This document shows positions 11,330-22,007 of a stretch of 64,000 nucleotides of DNA, one piece after another. Source of the stretch: Terebella lapidaria. Lineage: Eukaryota; Annelida; Polychaeta; Terebellida; Terebellidae. The notes under the pieces were generated by a model, which did no database searches, had not been told where the DNA came from, and saw only the letters and a program-made list of their open reading frames with translations. Every line of letters starts with the position of its first letter. Position 1 is the first letter of the stretch. The stretch lies in contig OX424570.1 of the NCBI GenBank assembly GCA_949152475.1, forward strand, positions 15,806,694-15,870,693, written 5' to 3'. The position numbers and the translations under genes are program-made.

Positions 11330-12000
11330 TGCCTGTGCTCATCTGTCATGATTCTGTGTCAGTCGGTGTCAGTGAGTCACTCATTGACAGGGAAAGTTCA
11401 AACACACCACAAGCATTTCCCCCACACAGCATACTGTATGATGTAAATATAAAGCCAGGTTTGTGAAATACACAACGAATGAGTCTTTCTTCAATAAATA
11501 CCTACAAAGCTATCAAGTAAATAAAATCAGTTGGAAATCGTGTAAACCGCCGCAGTTATCTCCGTTATACAGAAGTGAACATCCTAAAATACAACAACGA
11601 TATACAACTCGGATTTTGGCGGGAAATTGACAGATCGCGTAAAGCGTGTCACTGAACACAAAAATTAAGTGTCTCAATAAAAACACTTCGCTGCGTTATT
11701 ACAGCCCAAGGGCCTGGCGCCAGGGGCTGAGGGCTTAGTGTAAATTGTAAAACGTGAAGGAAAGTAGGGGTCTACTAGTAGTGAAATCTACCGTTTCGGT
11801 ATTTATATAGGGGCCTAGTGGTATATCGACCGAAGTGTAAGGGAAGATGGTGCGTGCGAACATGGATTCGGCCGCTTTCATCGCTAAAAACGTATTCTAA
11901 AATATACTGAACTGAGAAATCAATTATTAGTGGAATTTATCTTGCTCTTGCATTACCGGCAAAACTTAAATAATAAAGCGGATCCGCCTTATTCCGCAAG
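11330..12000. other. Gene-free spacer left of Gypsy element 1
   Basis: Holds a small imperfect palindrome (cagcccaagggcctggcgcc, about 11704-11740). I see no gene. Confidence 0.4.
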
Positions 12001-12004
12001 ATAT
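12001..12004. repeat. Target-site duplication ATAT (left) of Gypsy element 1
   Basis: ATAT precedes the left LTR, and the same ATAT follows the right LTR at 22743-22746. A 4-6 bp duplication is normal for Ty3/Gypsy integrases. Confidence 0.75.
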
Positions 12005-12739
12005 TGTAAAGTTATTGACTACCGTCCGCTCTTCGGGATCCTCGAGGATAGTCCTCTCTCATCCGAGTCCTTGCGGACGCGCATCCGCTATTCCGGATCC
12101 TCGCGGCAGGGCCGCTCACCGGAGGTCGCGGCGGACACGGTAACTACTTCATCATTAACGGTAACCAGGTAACAGCCCACCCGACACTCCCAGGCCTACG
12201 GACACCGTTCAGAAACTGGTTCATCACCACGGTGTTAACTGGCGGGGCCTGGCGAGCCGCGGTCTGCCTCGGGGACGGAACCCCGTACAGTCCGACATGC
12301 TGGCCAGAGCCTCTGTCACATGTCCCGGGGAGGGAGAGAGCTGGCGATCCACAGGGCCGAAGGCCCCCGAGTCAGCAACTCGTCTCTCCCAGCCCGGGCC
12401 TCCCCACGGAAATCGTCCCCAGGGCTCTAGGAGCCCACTACTCAGACCCAGGGAACACAAAGCTCATGGCGAGCCTCGTGTGCGTCCTAGTCTCGATCTT
12501 GGACAATCTCCTCGAACGAGTCGCTTCCAGTGTATATATAATACACCACAAACTGTAGGACGCACGCGAGGTTAAATCGATCCATTGTTATAGTTTACTG
12601 GAACGTAAATTACAATACGTCGCCGTGGCAACGCACGCTCGAACGGAGCATGTCAAAACAAGGCCAAGTACAGAAAGGCCACATAAATGGCTTTTATGTT
12701 TACAAACACCTGCCGTGTGCTTAGGGCAAAATCGCCACA
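12005..12739 (-). repeat. 3' LTR of Gypsy element 1 (735 bp)
   Basis: Begins TGTAAAG and ends CGCCACA on the plus strand (TG...CA termini). It is a direct repeat of 22008-22742. A TATA-like run (gtatatataatac) lies near 12532-12545. Confidence 0.95.
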
Positions 12740-12741
12740 TT

Positions 12742-12753
12742 ACCCCCTTCTTA
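12742..12753 (-). other. Polypurine tract of Gypsy element 1
   Basis: On the minus strand this reads TAAGAAGGGGGT, two bases upstream of the 3' LTR start, as expected for the plus-strand primer. Confidence 0.75.
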
Positions 12754-14653
12754 CAATGTTGGTCCCCAACATGTTCCGCCCGCGCCCAAAATGCTCGAAA
12801 CCCGACGAAGGCTTCGCATGGCGGGGGCCGGAAGAAGGCACGATGGCAACGCCCGGAAGTCACGGCGCAAACACTAGGACTTTAAGAGTCCCTTTTGGAA
12901 GAATGGGGAACTACCCCCGGACTTATGGAGTAAACTATAACGCGCTTTGCAATTTTGAATAAATCCTAATAAACAAGCTAAAATTTTGACCGAGGTGGTC
13001 CAAAACCGTGTGATGACCTTGAAAGGTCATCCATTATAAAAGGACGGTGTGTCGAGTCTTTGGAATATCTTTAAGGTTAGACTTTAAATTTAGAAATTTT
13101 GTAAAACGACACACCGAGTGATCAAAAGTGATAGTACCTCTAAAATGTTGCCGACCGCCCTGCCGGCCGGCTCCTCAGATCCGCAGAACGGGTCTGAGGC
13201 AGGGCGGAGCCGCGGGAGCGACTCCGGCACGCCCGCATGACATATGTACATCTAGCAGACACACATACACCTGCGGACAGCTGTCGCAGACAGCTATCAA
13301 AGCCAACGCGGCAAGCCGCATCGACTGCCAGTATCTGTATACTGCAACCCGCACAGGCCTGTGTACAGACACGCAGATGGACGGACGTCTGCACTTTCAT
13401 GCAGCCGCCCGCCCGCCCGCACATCTTCAGCACGGCCCGCATGGGGAGTTTACAACTGACAAAATCACCCGCATCTCGAACACCGGACACGCGGATCCCG
13501 CGGAATCCAGCGCCGCATCGGCGGACGAAATGCGGATGGCACAAAACACATGTGCTACACATCTGGAGATTAATAAAAATCCGAGAACGACATTTTTACA
13601 TATATATACATGTAACAAATGACAGCTATACTACACGTGCAGCAATGCACGCGGTGTCGCTGCAAAACTCTGTCCCCGGTCATACTGACACACTGCCGAA
13701 CCAACATACAAACACCATAAAACTCATGCGGAGGCCGTCATTTCCCTCCGGTGACTCCAAATCAAACCATGTATACGGGTAGAAACGCATTTCTATCCCG
13801 GGGGACCTCGCAAATAACTACAGTAATTAAAATCAGTCATTAGCTAAAGCTTCCGCACTGGCGGTAAATGACGTGAAACTAATCACCAAAGCAAGGTAGA
13901 AATTGGGCATAAAATTGACAGTAACCACTAACTTGTGGCTTGTACGAATATGTCAGACGAAAACAACAATAAATTGTCATTCTCCAGTCTTTTCAAATAT
14001 CACAGCAATCCGTCACTGTCAAAATTAGCGCAATCTCTTACACCCCTCTAGCGAAAGCAGAAATCTCCCGATTTCTTACTCTCTTTTGCACCGGAAAGGA
14101 AATTTCACATACTTGTCTCACTTTGTATCAGTAAATGAGCAAGAACAGAATTCTCCAGAGACATGCCGCACACTTGTGGCTTATAATCCTCCCATAAATA
14201 ATAAATGAGATGGAAAATAAACAAAATCACTCCCCATAGCCGCTGGCACGCTTACAGGGCGATCGGACATACCCATGACGTCCGGACAGACAATCGGGCG
14301 CCCTATGGGCGTTTGCAAAGCGCCCACTAGCATCCCCGACGTACTGCCCGGCCGCGGAGCGGTGCCCGGTCCAGCCCAGAGCCTCCTCAAACGACTACCG
14401 GAGCGCGGAGCCAATAGATTAGACGCGGAGCCGGCATGGGCCATAACCTCAATGGTTAGGGGGCGAACCCTTCATACCGGCGCCCAATCTAGAGGCGCCC
14501 AAAGATGGTGAAAGCAATAGCCGGCGGACGTCCGGGGCTGCCCGCGGACGGAGTCCAGGCCGGACGTCTACCATTGTACGGCGTATTGCCCTTATCCAAT
14601 GAAGATGAAATTGGAATTAGAAGCCACCACAAGTGTTGCGCATGTAATATACG

Positions 14654-14665
14654 ACCCCCTTCTTA
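14654..14665 (-). other. Internal copy of the polypurine tract (central-PPT-like)
   Basis: The 12-mer TAAGAAGGGGGT (minus strand) is identical to the polypurine tract at 12742-12753. It is followed by a palindromic cttcttagaagg context. Confidence 0.5.
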
Positions 14666-15370
14666 GAAGGAGGCCGGGGTTCCGGTCATTCCGGCCGGAC
14701 CGCGTATTATAAGGTACGATCCGGACGAGAACGAGCGTCACCCGCTGCCGCGGCTGGTCCGCACACGCGGACTTAACAACCGCTCCATTATCATAATGGA
14801 TAGTCGGTTTCCTGCCGTAAGAAACCTTAATCTACTATAACCGCAATTACAGTAGTGGCTCACGGGGGATAACTACACCGAAGTGCGTTATCTTAAAGCG
14901 CCGCGGACGCCGGACGAGTCACGCGGACGAACCGCGGACATCAGTCCTCATCGGCGGACACTATCCCCGCGTCCAGAGCCAGTTCCCCAAATCCGTGGGA
15001 AGACGCTTCTCCCGTAGCGGACGTAAATCCCAACCTCAGTCTGGCCACATAAGAGGTTGTCCCGGGACCAGGGGCGTCCGGCCGAATCAGTAAATTCGTC
15101 CGGCCAGCGTAACCGTTGTACGGATTACGCCGGACAGCCGTCCACAAGGTGCGGACTGGCCATCCGCACGTCCCTGGCGCTAGAAACTACAGGAGGGCGG
15201 ATGCGGAGCGGCGGCGTTACGACATGAAAGTCTCCGCGGACCTCAACTCCGAAGATGGCCACAAAGTAGCCACCCGCGGAGGTAAGTCGTGCGGACTCTC
15301 ACGGAACGACCTAAAACCCGTCCGTAGTATGATAGACGGGTACCGCAGACGCATCCGCATGGGCGGAAGG

Positions 15371-18300
15371 TTATTCCCACCCATACCGGGCTGGCGCACG
15401 TGGTTTCCGGCGTGGCCGCCCGTCATCCGCAGGTACTGGAGGGAGTGGAGGTACCTGCGGATCGCCGTCATCTGGCTGATAGCCACCCAGCCCATCATCT
15501 GACGGGTCAGAGAGGTCCGGGAGGCCCACCATACGGCGCACACGCTCGTCCGGAGTCCGCGGATGCTGACCGGACGGATCCCATACGGGAGCATCATCCG
15601 GTTCCGCATCTTGAATTAGCGGATCCATGACCAGCGGGCCCTCGTACTTCTTCAGATTATCGATATGGACAACCAGAACCCTGTCCGGATCGGAATCCCT
15701 CCGGATCCGGTAGTCCACATCTGTCACCTGTTTCAGTACGGTAAACGGGCCTATCCACGGCTTAGCAAATTTATTGCCTTGCTTAAGCGGCGGATAATAG
15801 TAGCGCACCTTGTCGCCTTCCGCAAAAGCTGGCCTACCCTTAGCATGGGCGTCATAGCCTCGCTTCTGCCGGAGGGCAGACTTGTCCAGGCGCGCGCGCG
15901 CGAAATCATGGGCGTTCGCCAGGGCGCGGCGAATCCACTCCACGTACTCCGGACCGCACTGGGGTACTGCGCCGGTCTCTGCCGCAGTTGGATACATAAT
16001 ATCCACGGGCAAATTTAACTCCCGGCCGTACAACATCGCGTGCGGAGTAACTCCGGTCGAAGAGTGGACCGACGACCTGTACGCCATTAAGACATACGGG
16101 AGGTGGTCATCCCAATCATTCGCACGATCATTCACAAAGGCCGCCAGCATGTTGAGGACCGATCGATTAAAACGTTCGACCTGGCCATCAGACTGGGGCC
16201 TATAGGGGGTGGTCCGCACCTTGGTACTGCCTAGCATCTGTGCTAGGTTTCGGAACAGGTTGCTCTCAAATTGCGTGCCCTGATCCGAATGTACCTGTTT
16301 AGGTACCCCATGGTACACCACCCATCTATTCACCAATAACCGAGCTACCTCGTCCGCAGTCTGGCGGCGCAGTGGGTAGGCGTCGGTATACTTGGTAAAA
16401 TAGTCGGATATCACCAGGATGTACCGGAAACCGCGCGGGGTGACCCGGTGGGTATCCAGTATATCCAGAGCTATCCGATCAAACGGCGCGCCCGCCTTAA
16501 CCGTGGTTAAGGGGTGGCGGCCAGGAGTCGGGACTCCTTTGCGAGCTTGACACCGAGGGCAGGCTGCGCACCACCGTTGCACGTCCAAGCCGCTACCAGG
16601 CCAATGAAAGCGCTGTTGTAGCCTATGGACGGTCCTCCGGATTCCCAAGTGACCGGTCACCCGGAGGTCATGCAACTGGTGGAGTACTTCTTTCCGCAGC
16701 TCCGCCGGAAGCACCAACTGCCATATTGGAGGCAGTGGGGTCGGTGGCTCATAGCGCCGGTATAAGAGGCCATCCCTCAAGGAGAGTCGTTCCCACTGAG
16801 ATACTAGAGACAAGGTCTCCTCCCTGTAGGTCTTTCGCTCATCCTTCGAGGGCTTCTGGCCGGCCTCAAGGGCTGTGATTACCGGTGCCAGAGCTCTGTC
16901 AGCTCTCTGCGCCGCAGCTATCTGCGCCGGAGAGTAGCCACCCAAGTAATTAGGCTCCTCATCCGTCGCGTCCGGCTGCGCCGCAGCGGCCATCACCACA
17001 GGGGGCAAGGACCGCTCATACTCAGACTCTCCAGAGGACGAGGGTACCCACGAGGAGTACACCGCCGGACTCGAGGAAGACTCGCTGGAGCTGAGCCGCA
17101 CCTCCGCTTCATATGCGGGACGCCCTCGCCGATATCGGCGGGTCCGCGCGCGGAGATGAGCCCTAGACGCTCCGGCCGCCGTGTTGTTAGAGGGGGCGGC
17201 GGCCTGCGGTCTCCCCGGAACGTCCAATTCCGAGTCTGAGGACGAATCCGCGGCTTGCTGGAATGGTGCCATCCCTGCACAACCCGGATTCTTGCACTTA
17301 TGACAACGGGACAGGCCGTCCGCGTTGCCGTGCAACTTACCAGCGCGATGCTCTATCTGCATGTCATACTCTTGGAGTTTGACGAGCCACCGCGCCACCA
17401 AGCCGTCGGCCTCACTATAGTTGAGGAGCCATCTCAGCGAACTATGATCAGTCCGCAAACGGAAATGGCGTCCCAACAAATAGTGCCGGAAGCGCTTGGT
17501 CATTGTAACCACCGCGAGCAACTCGCGATGAGTGGTACAGTAGTTCATTTGAGAGCGGCTCAAGGCCACACTCGCATAAGCTACTACCCGCTCTTGCCCG
17601 TCCACGATCTGCGAGAGGACACCGCCGAGCGCGAAGTTACTCGCGTCGGTGTCCAAGATGAACTCGCAGTCCGGACGAGGGTGCCGCAGCACCGGGGCCA
17701 CTACCAAGGCCTGCCGGAGTCCCGAGAAGGCGTTAGCCTGCTCGGCGGACCAAACAAAATCGGCGCCCTTTTCCGTGAGGATAGTAAGGGGACGCGCGAT
17801 CTCCGCAAAGCCGCGAATAAACCTGCGGTGGTAGCTCGCGAAGCCCAAGAAGGACCTCACGTCCGCCACGTTACATGGCGGAGGCCATTTCTGCACGGCC
17901 GCCACCTTTGCGGGGTCTGGTCTCACTCCGGTGCCCGTTACCATGAAGCCCAAGTACAGGATTTCCTGCGCGAATAGCTCGCACTTACTTGGCTTCAATT
18001 TAAGCCCTGCTCCGCGGATGCGATGGAGCACCATCTGGAGGTTGGTGAGGGTTTCCTCGAACGACCGGCCATACACGACGACATCGTCGATGTAGACCAT
18101 ACATCGCTTCCAGAGGAACCCTTTGAGTACCATCTCCATGAGGCGCTCGAACGTCGCTGGTGCGTTACAGAGCCCGAACGGCATTACCTTGAATTGGTAG
18201 AGCCCGTTCTTGGTAACGAAGGCAGTCTTCGCCCGATCACTCTCCTCCATCTCCACCTGCCAATACCCGGAGGCCAGATCCAGAGCACAGAAATAGTGCG

Positions 18301-19885
18301 ACCCGGCCAGGGCATCGAAGGTATCCTCAATGTGCGGGAGAGGATATGAGTCCTTCCGCGTGGCATCGTTGAGTTTCCGATAGTCCACGCAGAACCTCCA
18401 CGAGCCGTCCTTCTTCTTCACCATAACCACCGGACTGGCCCAAGGGCTGTCACTGGGTTCGATGATGTCCAAGTCGAGCATCTTTTGCACCTCCTGGTCT
18501 ATGACCTCTTGGTGCACTATTGCTGCCCGACGAAGACGCTGCTTGAGAGGACGCTCGTCCACGAGGTCGATGCGGTGCTTGGCGACGTCAGTCTTGCCAA
18601 CCGCACCATCAGGACCCATGAACACATCCGCATACTGCCGTAGCAGTCTGCGGAGCGCTTGGCGCTGCTCTTCATCCAGCCGGTCCTTCGGAACCCGAGA
18701 TTCCAAATGGTCCGGCAGGGTGAACGGATCATCTCCGGCGGCCGCCGCCGCGCACGCAGCGCGGCAGACCGGATCGTCGGGGATGACACGACTCGAAGCC
18801 GCGGGAATAGCAGTAGCTGCTATGCATCCGCGCTTCAGTACAATCGGAGCATCCGTAGGATTCACCACGAGGATGGGCATCGCGCGGGGGTTGGACATGA
18901 CCAGGGCCCCACCCAGCACGAGCCCAGTTCCTGCGGCGAAACTGCTCACGGGTTGCACTATACACGGACGACCATCGAGGGGCATGCGGGGACGCCGCAG
19001 CCTCGTCTCGATGATCATCTCACTCATCGGCGGCACTACTACAGTGCGCGATGTCCGCATCTGGAATGAATGCATCGGGCCCGAGCGGAAGAGGAAGTGT
19101 GTGTCCTCTCCCATCCGGAACTCGCCAGCGCTAAAGTTGGCAATCACCCGGTGGACCCGTAGGAAATTCATCCCAATTATCCCGGCCGCTCCGATATCCG
19201 CCACGATCGCCTCTGTCAGATACACCTTGTCCCCAAGGGTAATAGGCAGATCGATGATGCCATGGATACGGATGCGGTTGTCTCCCGCTCCGTAGAGCTT
19301 GTATGGTCCGGGATCTCGCAACTCAAGGTTGCGGAGTGCGGGCTCCTTCCTAAACGTTCCGGCGGCCACGAGGGTCACCTCCGAGCCTGAGTCTATGAGG
19401 AACCGGACCGGCTCCCGTCCGAAGGACAGGGGCAGGTACCAGCAGGGGTCCCTCACCAGCGCGCAGGTCGGGCGATACCTTTCGCACGCGCTGGGCTCAT
19501 CTACGGAGTCCTCGCCATCCGCCTCAGCCGCGGAGGAGCTAGACTGGTCTCCAAGGACTACTTCCGGAGAAGTCATATCCACTTGGGGTCCGTCCTGCTC
19601 ATCAGCGGGTGGGGCGGCATCGTTTGCCACCGAACAACTATCCCCGGACGCAGTGTTGGTCGCCACCACGTCCGGATCTAGTTTCCCTGCCGCGGGTTCC
19701 GATTCTGCTGTCCCGGAGGACCAGACCGGAAGGAATTCCTCCGTTGCGGGCCAGGGAGAGCTCCCTGGTATCCGCGCGACCGCAGGCGTTCCAACAACTC
19801 CGGACACTTCAGCCAAAAGTGTCCCTGCTTTCCGCAGAAGTAGCAGGGACGGTTCTGAGCTGGTCCGGAGGTGAACGCGCAACAT
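15371..19885 (-). CDS. pol: Gypsy element 1 pol polyprotein
   Basis: An open frame of about 1,500 codons. The aspartic protease motif is LIDSGSEVTLV near 19,400. The reverse transcriptase has the YIDD active-site box near 18,090, and LYQFKVMPFGLCNAPATFE precedes it. RNase H begins around FILDTDASNFALGG. The integrase has a zinc-binding HLGI...CAACPRC region near 16,560-16,650, a catalytic core with FTKYTDAYP, SDQGTQFES and PYRPQSDGQVERFNR, and a C-terminal GPF-type module. It overlaps gag by about 200 bases in the -1 frame and has no start codon of its own at the gag junction, which fits a Gag-Pol fusion made by frameshifting. It looks whole. Confidence 0.93.
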   Translation of the reverse strand: MLRVHLRTSSEPSLLLLRKAGTLLAEVSGVVGTPAVARIPGSSPWPATEEFLPVWSSGTAESEPAAGKLDPDVVATNTASGDSCSVANDAAPPADEQDGPQVDMTSPEVVLGDQSSSSAAEADGEDSVDEPSACERYRPTCALVRDPCWYLPLSFGREPVRFLIDSGSEVTLVAAGTFRKEPALRNLELRDPGPYKLYGAGDNRIRIHGIIDLPITLGDKVYLTEAIVADIGAAGIIGMNFLRVHRVIANFSAGEFRMGEDTHFLFRSGPMHSFQMRTSRTVVVPPMSEMIIETRLRRPRMPLDGRPCIVQPVSSFAAGTGLVLGGALVMSNPRAMPILVVNPTDAPIVLKRGCIAATAIPAASSRVIPDDPVCRAACAAAAAGDDPFTLPDHLESRVPKDRLDEEQRQALRRLLRQYADVFMGPDGAVGKTDVAKHRIDLVDERPLKQRLRRAAIVHQEVIDQEVQKMLDLDIIEPSDSPWASPVVMVKKKDGSWRFCVDYRKLNDATRKDSYPLPHIEDTFDALAGSHYFCALDLASGYWQVEMEESDRAKTAFVTKNGLYQFKVMPFGLCNAPATFERLMEMVLKGFLWKRCMVYIDDVVVYGRSFEETLTNLQMVLHRIRGAGLKLKPSKCELFAQEILYLGFMVTGTGVRPDPAKVAAVQKWPPPCNVADVRSFLGFASYHRRFIRGFAEIARPLTILTEKGADFVWSAEQANAFSGLRQALVVAPVLRHPRPDCEFILDTDASNFALGGVLSQIVDGQERVVAYASVALSRSQMNYCTTHRELLAVVTMTKRFRHYLLGRHFRLRTDHSSLRWLLNYSEADGLVARWLVKLQEYDMQIEHRAGKLHGNADGLSRCHKCKNPGCAGMAPFQQAADSSSDSELDVPGRPQAAAPSNNTAAGASRAHLRARTRRYRRGRPAYEAEVRLSSSESSSSPAVYSSWVPSSSGESEYERSLPPVVMAAAAQPDATDEEPNYLGGYSPAQIAAAQRADRALAPVITALEAGQKPSKDERKTYREETLSLVSQWERLSLRDGLLYRRYEPPTPLPPIWQLVLPAELRKEVLHQLHDLRVTGHLGIRRTVHRLQQRFHWPGSGLDVQRWCAACPRCQARKGVPTPGRHPLTTVKAGAPFDRIALDILDTHRVTPRGFRYILVISDYFTKYTDAYPLRRQTADEVARLLVNRWVVYHGVPKQVHSDQGTQFESNLFRNLAQMLGSTKVRTTPYRPQSDGQVERFNRSVLNMLAAFVNDRANDWDDHLPYVLMAYRSSVHSSTGVTPHAMLYGRELNLPVDIMYPTAAETGAVPQCGPEYVEWIRRALANAHDFARARLDKSALRQKRGYDAHAKGRPAFAEGDKVRYYYPPLKQGNKFAKPWIGPFTVLKQVTDVDYRIRRDSDPDRVLVVHIDNLKKYEGPLVMDPLIQDAEPDDAPVWDPSGQHPRTPDERVRRMVGLPDLSDPSDDGLGGYQPDDGDPQVPPLPPVPADDGRPRRKPRAPARYGWE

Positions 19886-21999
19886 TCTGCGGCTCCCGGA
19901 GCTTCGAGCCCGGCGCAGTGCGCAATCATCTGCGCGGCGCCGAGGTCATATTCCTCTATGTCGCACTCGTCCGAAGGCGAGTGCGGCGCGGCGACCGGTG
20001 CCGCATGTGCGGGCGCCCCTGTAGAAGGTGCCGGCGCACTAACCCACTGCTGGGTAGGTTCCCTGGCGGGTTCCCGGACGACCGGGTCCTGCCACGGGGT
20101 CACCTGCGATGCCTTGACCGGAGGAGGAGTCGCCACCTGCGCGGGCACAGCCGGGGCCGGAGCCGAGGCTGGAGGCAACTGTCTAGGACGGACAGCCATC
20201 TCAAGCGCAAGCGCGGAGTCTATCGCCTCCTCCATCGATCGCTTTTCATGGGTGGCCAGCCCGTACGCTAGGTGGTAAGGCTGGCCATCGATGAACTGAT
20301 CGATCAGCATCGTCTCGAACCGTCTGGAGTCCATGTCCGGAAAGGCTTTCCGGCCGAGTATGCGTAAGCCGTACGCATAGTCTGTCACGGACTCAGTCGG
20401 CTGGCGGATACGCGCCTTGAACTCTCGTTCAGACTGCCGCCGATTGGTCGTCGGCGGGAACAGCAGGCGAAGTTGACGAGCAACCTCGCCGAACGTCACT
20501 GTTCCTACCGGCAGACACGGCATCACGCGGAGAGCTTTCCCTTCCAGGCTCCCCGCGAGGACGTGTCCAGCCTCAGGCTGGGACCATCCTTCGTACACGG
20601 CGGTACGCCATACCTGGAGCAAGTAGTCCTCCAAGTCGGCGTTATCCCCGTTGAACCGTTTCCGCCACGAAGAGTGGTCGGGCCCGTCATCGCGTTTGTT
20701 ACGCGCCCGACGTGCGGTCCCGGCTCCGGGGTCGTCCGTGTACTGCGGCAAGTTCCGCGCGCTTCCCACGCCTGCGGCGGAGTCTGCCGGAGCAAACATC
20801 GACGCCGCGGACATAGGAGCAGGGAAGCTCACGTTTGCCGCCGGGATCATTCCCGCTGAAAACCCACTCTGGCTAGGTGCGGGCGGGGCTCCCATCGAAC
20901 CTACTGGGTAGGCTCCAGAAGGGGCGGCAAAGCTTGGGGCCGAAGCCGCCTGTTGCCACTGCCCGTCCGACACACTGTACGTGCCAGGGTAAGTCGACCA
21001 CGCGGCTTGCGCTCCAACCGTCGGAACGGTCGACGCGGTCGCCAACGTGGTGCCTCCGAGCCGCGGGGCAGGCGCGGGTCCCATTGCGGGGGCCACTGGC
21101 GCCTGCGGACTCGGCAGGACTTGGGGAGGGGCTACTGGCCCAGACATCCCCGGACTTAGGGTGACCGACGGGTCAACGCTCGAATGCAGCTGATTCCGCT
21201 TGAACAGTACAAGCGCCTCGGAAATCAGCCACCTCTCCCTCTCCGTCAAAGGCCCCGAGTTGCCTTGTGACAGCGGAGAAGGGGAGCGGTTCCGCCGGTC
21301 TGATCGTCCCTGATGGGGCGACCGGGCGCGGTCATAGCGCCCGAGGGGAGCCAGCTCACCAAGTGCGTCGGTGAGCTGATCCACCACACTGCCCGGTGCG
21401 GACCGACCAGAACCCATGCCAGAGGCCCGCGAGGGAGCCCACCCGGCCGGGTGCGGCATCTGGTAGGACTGGTCCGCTCGTCCAGAAGGACCCGCATGCA
21501 TCGGCGCTCGATTCCGGACGCTCGAAGGCGTCTTATGGAAGGGTGCCGATTGCCACGGATCTGTTCTGGGCGCGGGCGGGCGCGGCGTAGAGCCGTTGCC
21601 AGCTCCACCCACCGCGCCTAACACGTCAAGGTCCGGCCTTGACGGCAACTCCTGCTGCGGCCCCGCGGGGCCCGACTCTACGTCCGAAGACGGAGCCAGG
21701 GACGCCGGAGTCGTCTCCGCGGACGGGGTCTTGTCCACGGAGGTTTCCGCGCGTTCCTTCCGGCCGCCGGAGTCGTCCGGAGACGTCTCACGGGGGCTGT
21801 CGCGTGACCGGGTGTGGTCCGCGACACTTCCACCCTTATCCCTCCCCTTGGATTCATCGGCCTTATCTTTGGCCTTCTCTTTCGCTCTCGTCATTTTTCC
21901 GAGACGTCCTTGAGGAGCGGGCGATCCCCAGGGACTAAGGAGGCAACAACACTGTGACGGTAGGCTGCGATGGAACACTGTCGGACTGATCCTGGTCAC
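19678..21999 (-). CDS. gag: Gypsy element 1 gag (capsid and nucleocapsid)
   Basis: A 773-codon frame. The likely Met is MTRAKEKAKDKA near 21,894, because the first Met of the open frame lies on the primer-binding site. The order is a charged N-terminus, a long Pro/Ala/Ser-rich region, a capsid region (WRKRFNGDNADLEDYLLQVW through RRFETMLIDQFIDGQ), and a single CCHC zinc knuckle CYFCGKQGHFWLKC near the C-terminus. It is large for a Gypsy gag because of the low-complexity N-terminal half. Confidence 0.9.
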   Translation of the reverse strand: MTRISPTVFHRSLPSQCCCLLSPWGSPAPQGRLGKMTRAKEKAKDKADESKGRDKGGSVADHTRSRDSPRETSPDDSGGRKERAETSVDKTPSAETTPASLAPSSDVESGPAGPQQELPSRPDLDVLGAVGGAGNGSTPRPPAPRTDPWQSAPFHKTPSSVRNRAPMHAGPSGRADQSYQMPHPAGWAPSRASGMGSGRSAPGSVVDQLTDALGELAPLGRYDRARSPHQGRSDRRNRSPSPLSQGNSGPLTERERWLISEALVLFKRNQLHSSVDPSVTLSPGMSGPVAPPQVLPSPQAPVAPAMGPAPAPRLGGTTLATASTVPTVGAQAAWSTYPGTYSVSDGQWQQAASAPSFAAPSGAYPVGSMGAPPAPSQSGFSAGMIPAANVSFPAPMSAASMFAPADSAAGVGSARNLPQYTDDPGAGTARRARNKRDDGPDHSSWRKRFNGDNADLEDYLLQVWRTAVYEGWSQPEAGHVLAGSLEGKALRVMPCLPVGTVTFGEVARQLRLLFPPTTNRRQSEREFKARIRQPTESVTDYAYGLRILGRKAFPDMDSRRFETMLIDQFIDGQPYHLAYGLATHEKRSMEEAIDSALALEMAVRPRQLPPASAPAPAVPAQVATPPPVKASQVTPWQDPVVREPAREPTQQWVSAPAPSTGAPAHAAPVAAPHSPSDECDIEEYDLGAAQMIAHCAGLEAPGAAECCAFTSGPAQNRPCYFCGKQGHFWLKCPELLERLRSRGYQGALPGPQRRNSFRSGPPGQQNRNPRQGN

Positions 22000-22006
22000 G
22001 GCACCA
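21995..22006 (-). other. Primer-binding site of Gypsy element 1, tRNA-His type
   Basis: The plus strand reads gtcacggcacca, which is the 3' end of tRNA-His (GCCGTGA acceptor partner, A discriminator, CCA). One base separates it from the LTR. The extension upstream (cctg) matches less well. The assignment is from memory of tRNA-His sequences. Confidence 0.7.
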
Positions 22007-22007
22007 A

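Larger units (their letters stand above)
12740..15370 (-). other. Long 3' region of Gypsy element 1 between pol and the 3' LTR
   Basis: About 2.6 kb lies between the end of pol and the LTR. In element sense I see only short frames (up to 140 codons), with no recognisable envelope, signal peptide or membrane segment. The sequence is rich in GCGGACG/CCGGAC motifs, has a hairpin-forming pair ggtgtgtcg / cgacacacc (about 13046-13113), and carries a second copy of the polypurine 12-mer at 14654-14665. A 181-codon antisense frame lies at 13237-13782 and is probably chance. Function is unknown; long 3' regions occur in several Gypsy families. Confidence 0.6.

Noticed and set aside
12232-12558. Frames inside the two LTRs of Gypsy element 1 (also 22235-22561)
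   Set aside because: Identical only because the LTRs are identical; no protein-like features.
13237-13782. 181-codon plus-strand gene inside Gypsy element 1
   Set aside because: Antisense to the element, low-complexity Thr/Arg-rich composition, no recognisable domain; GC-rich sequence often leaves chance frames open.
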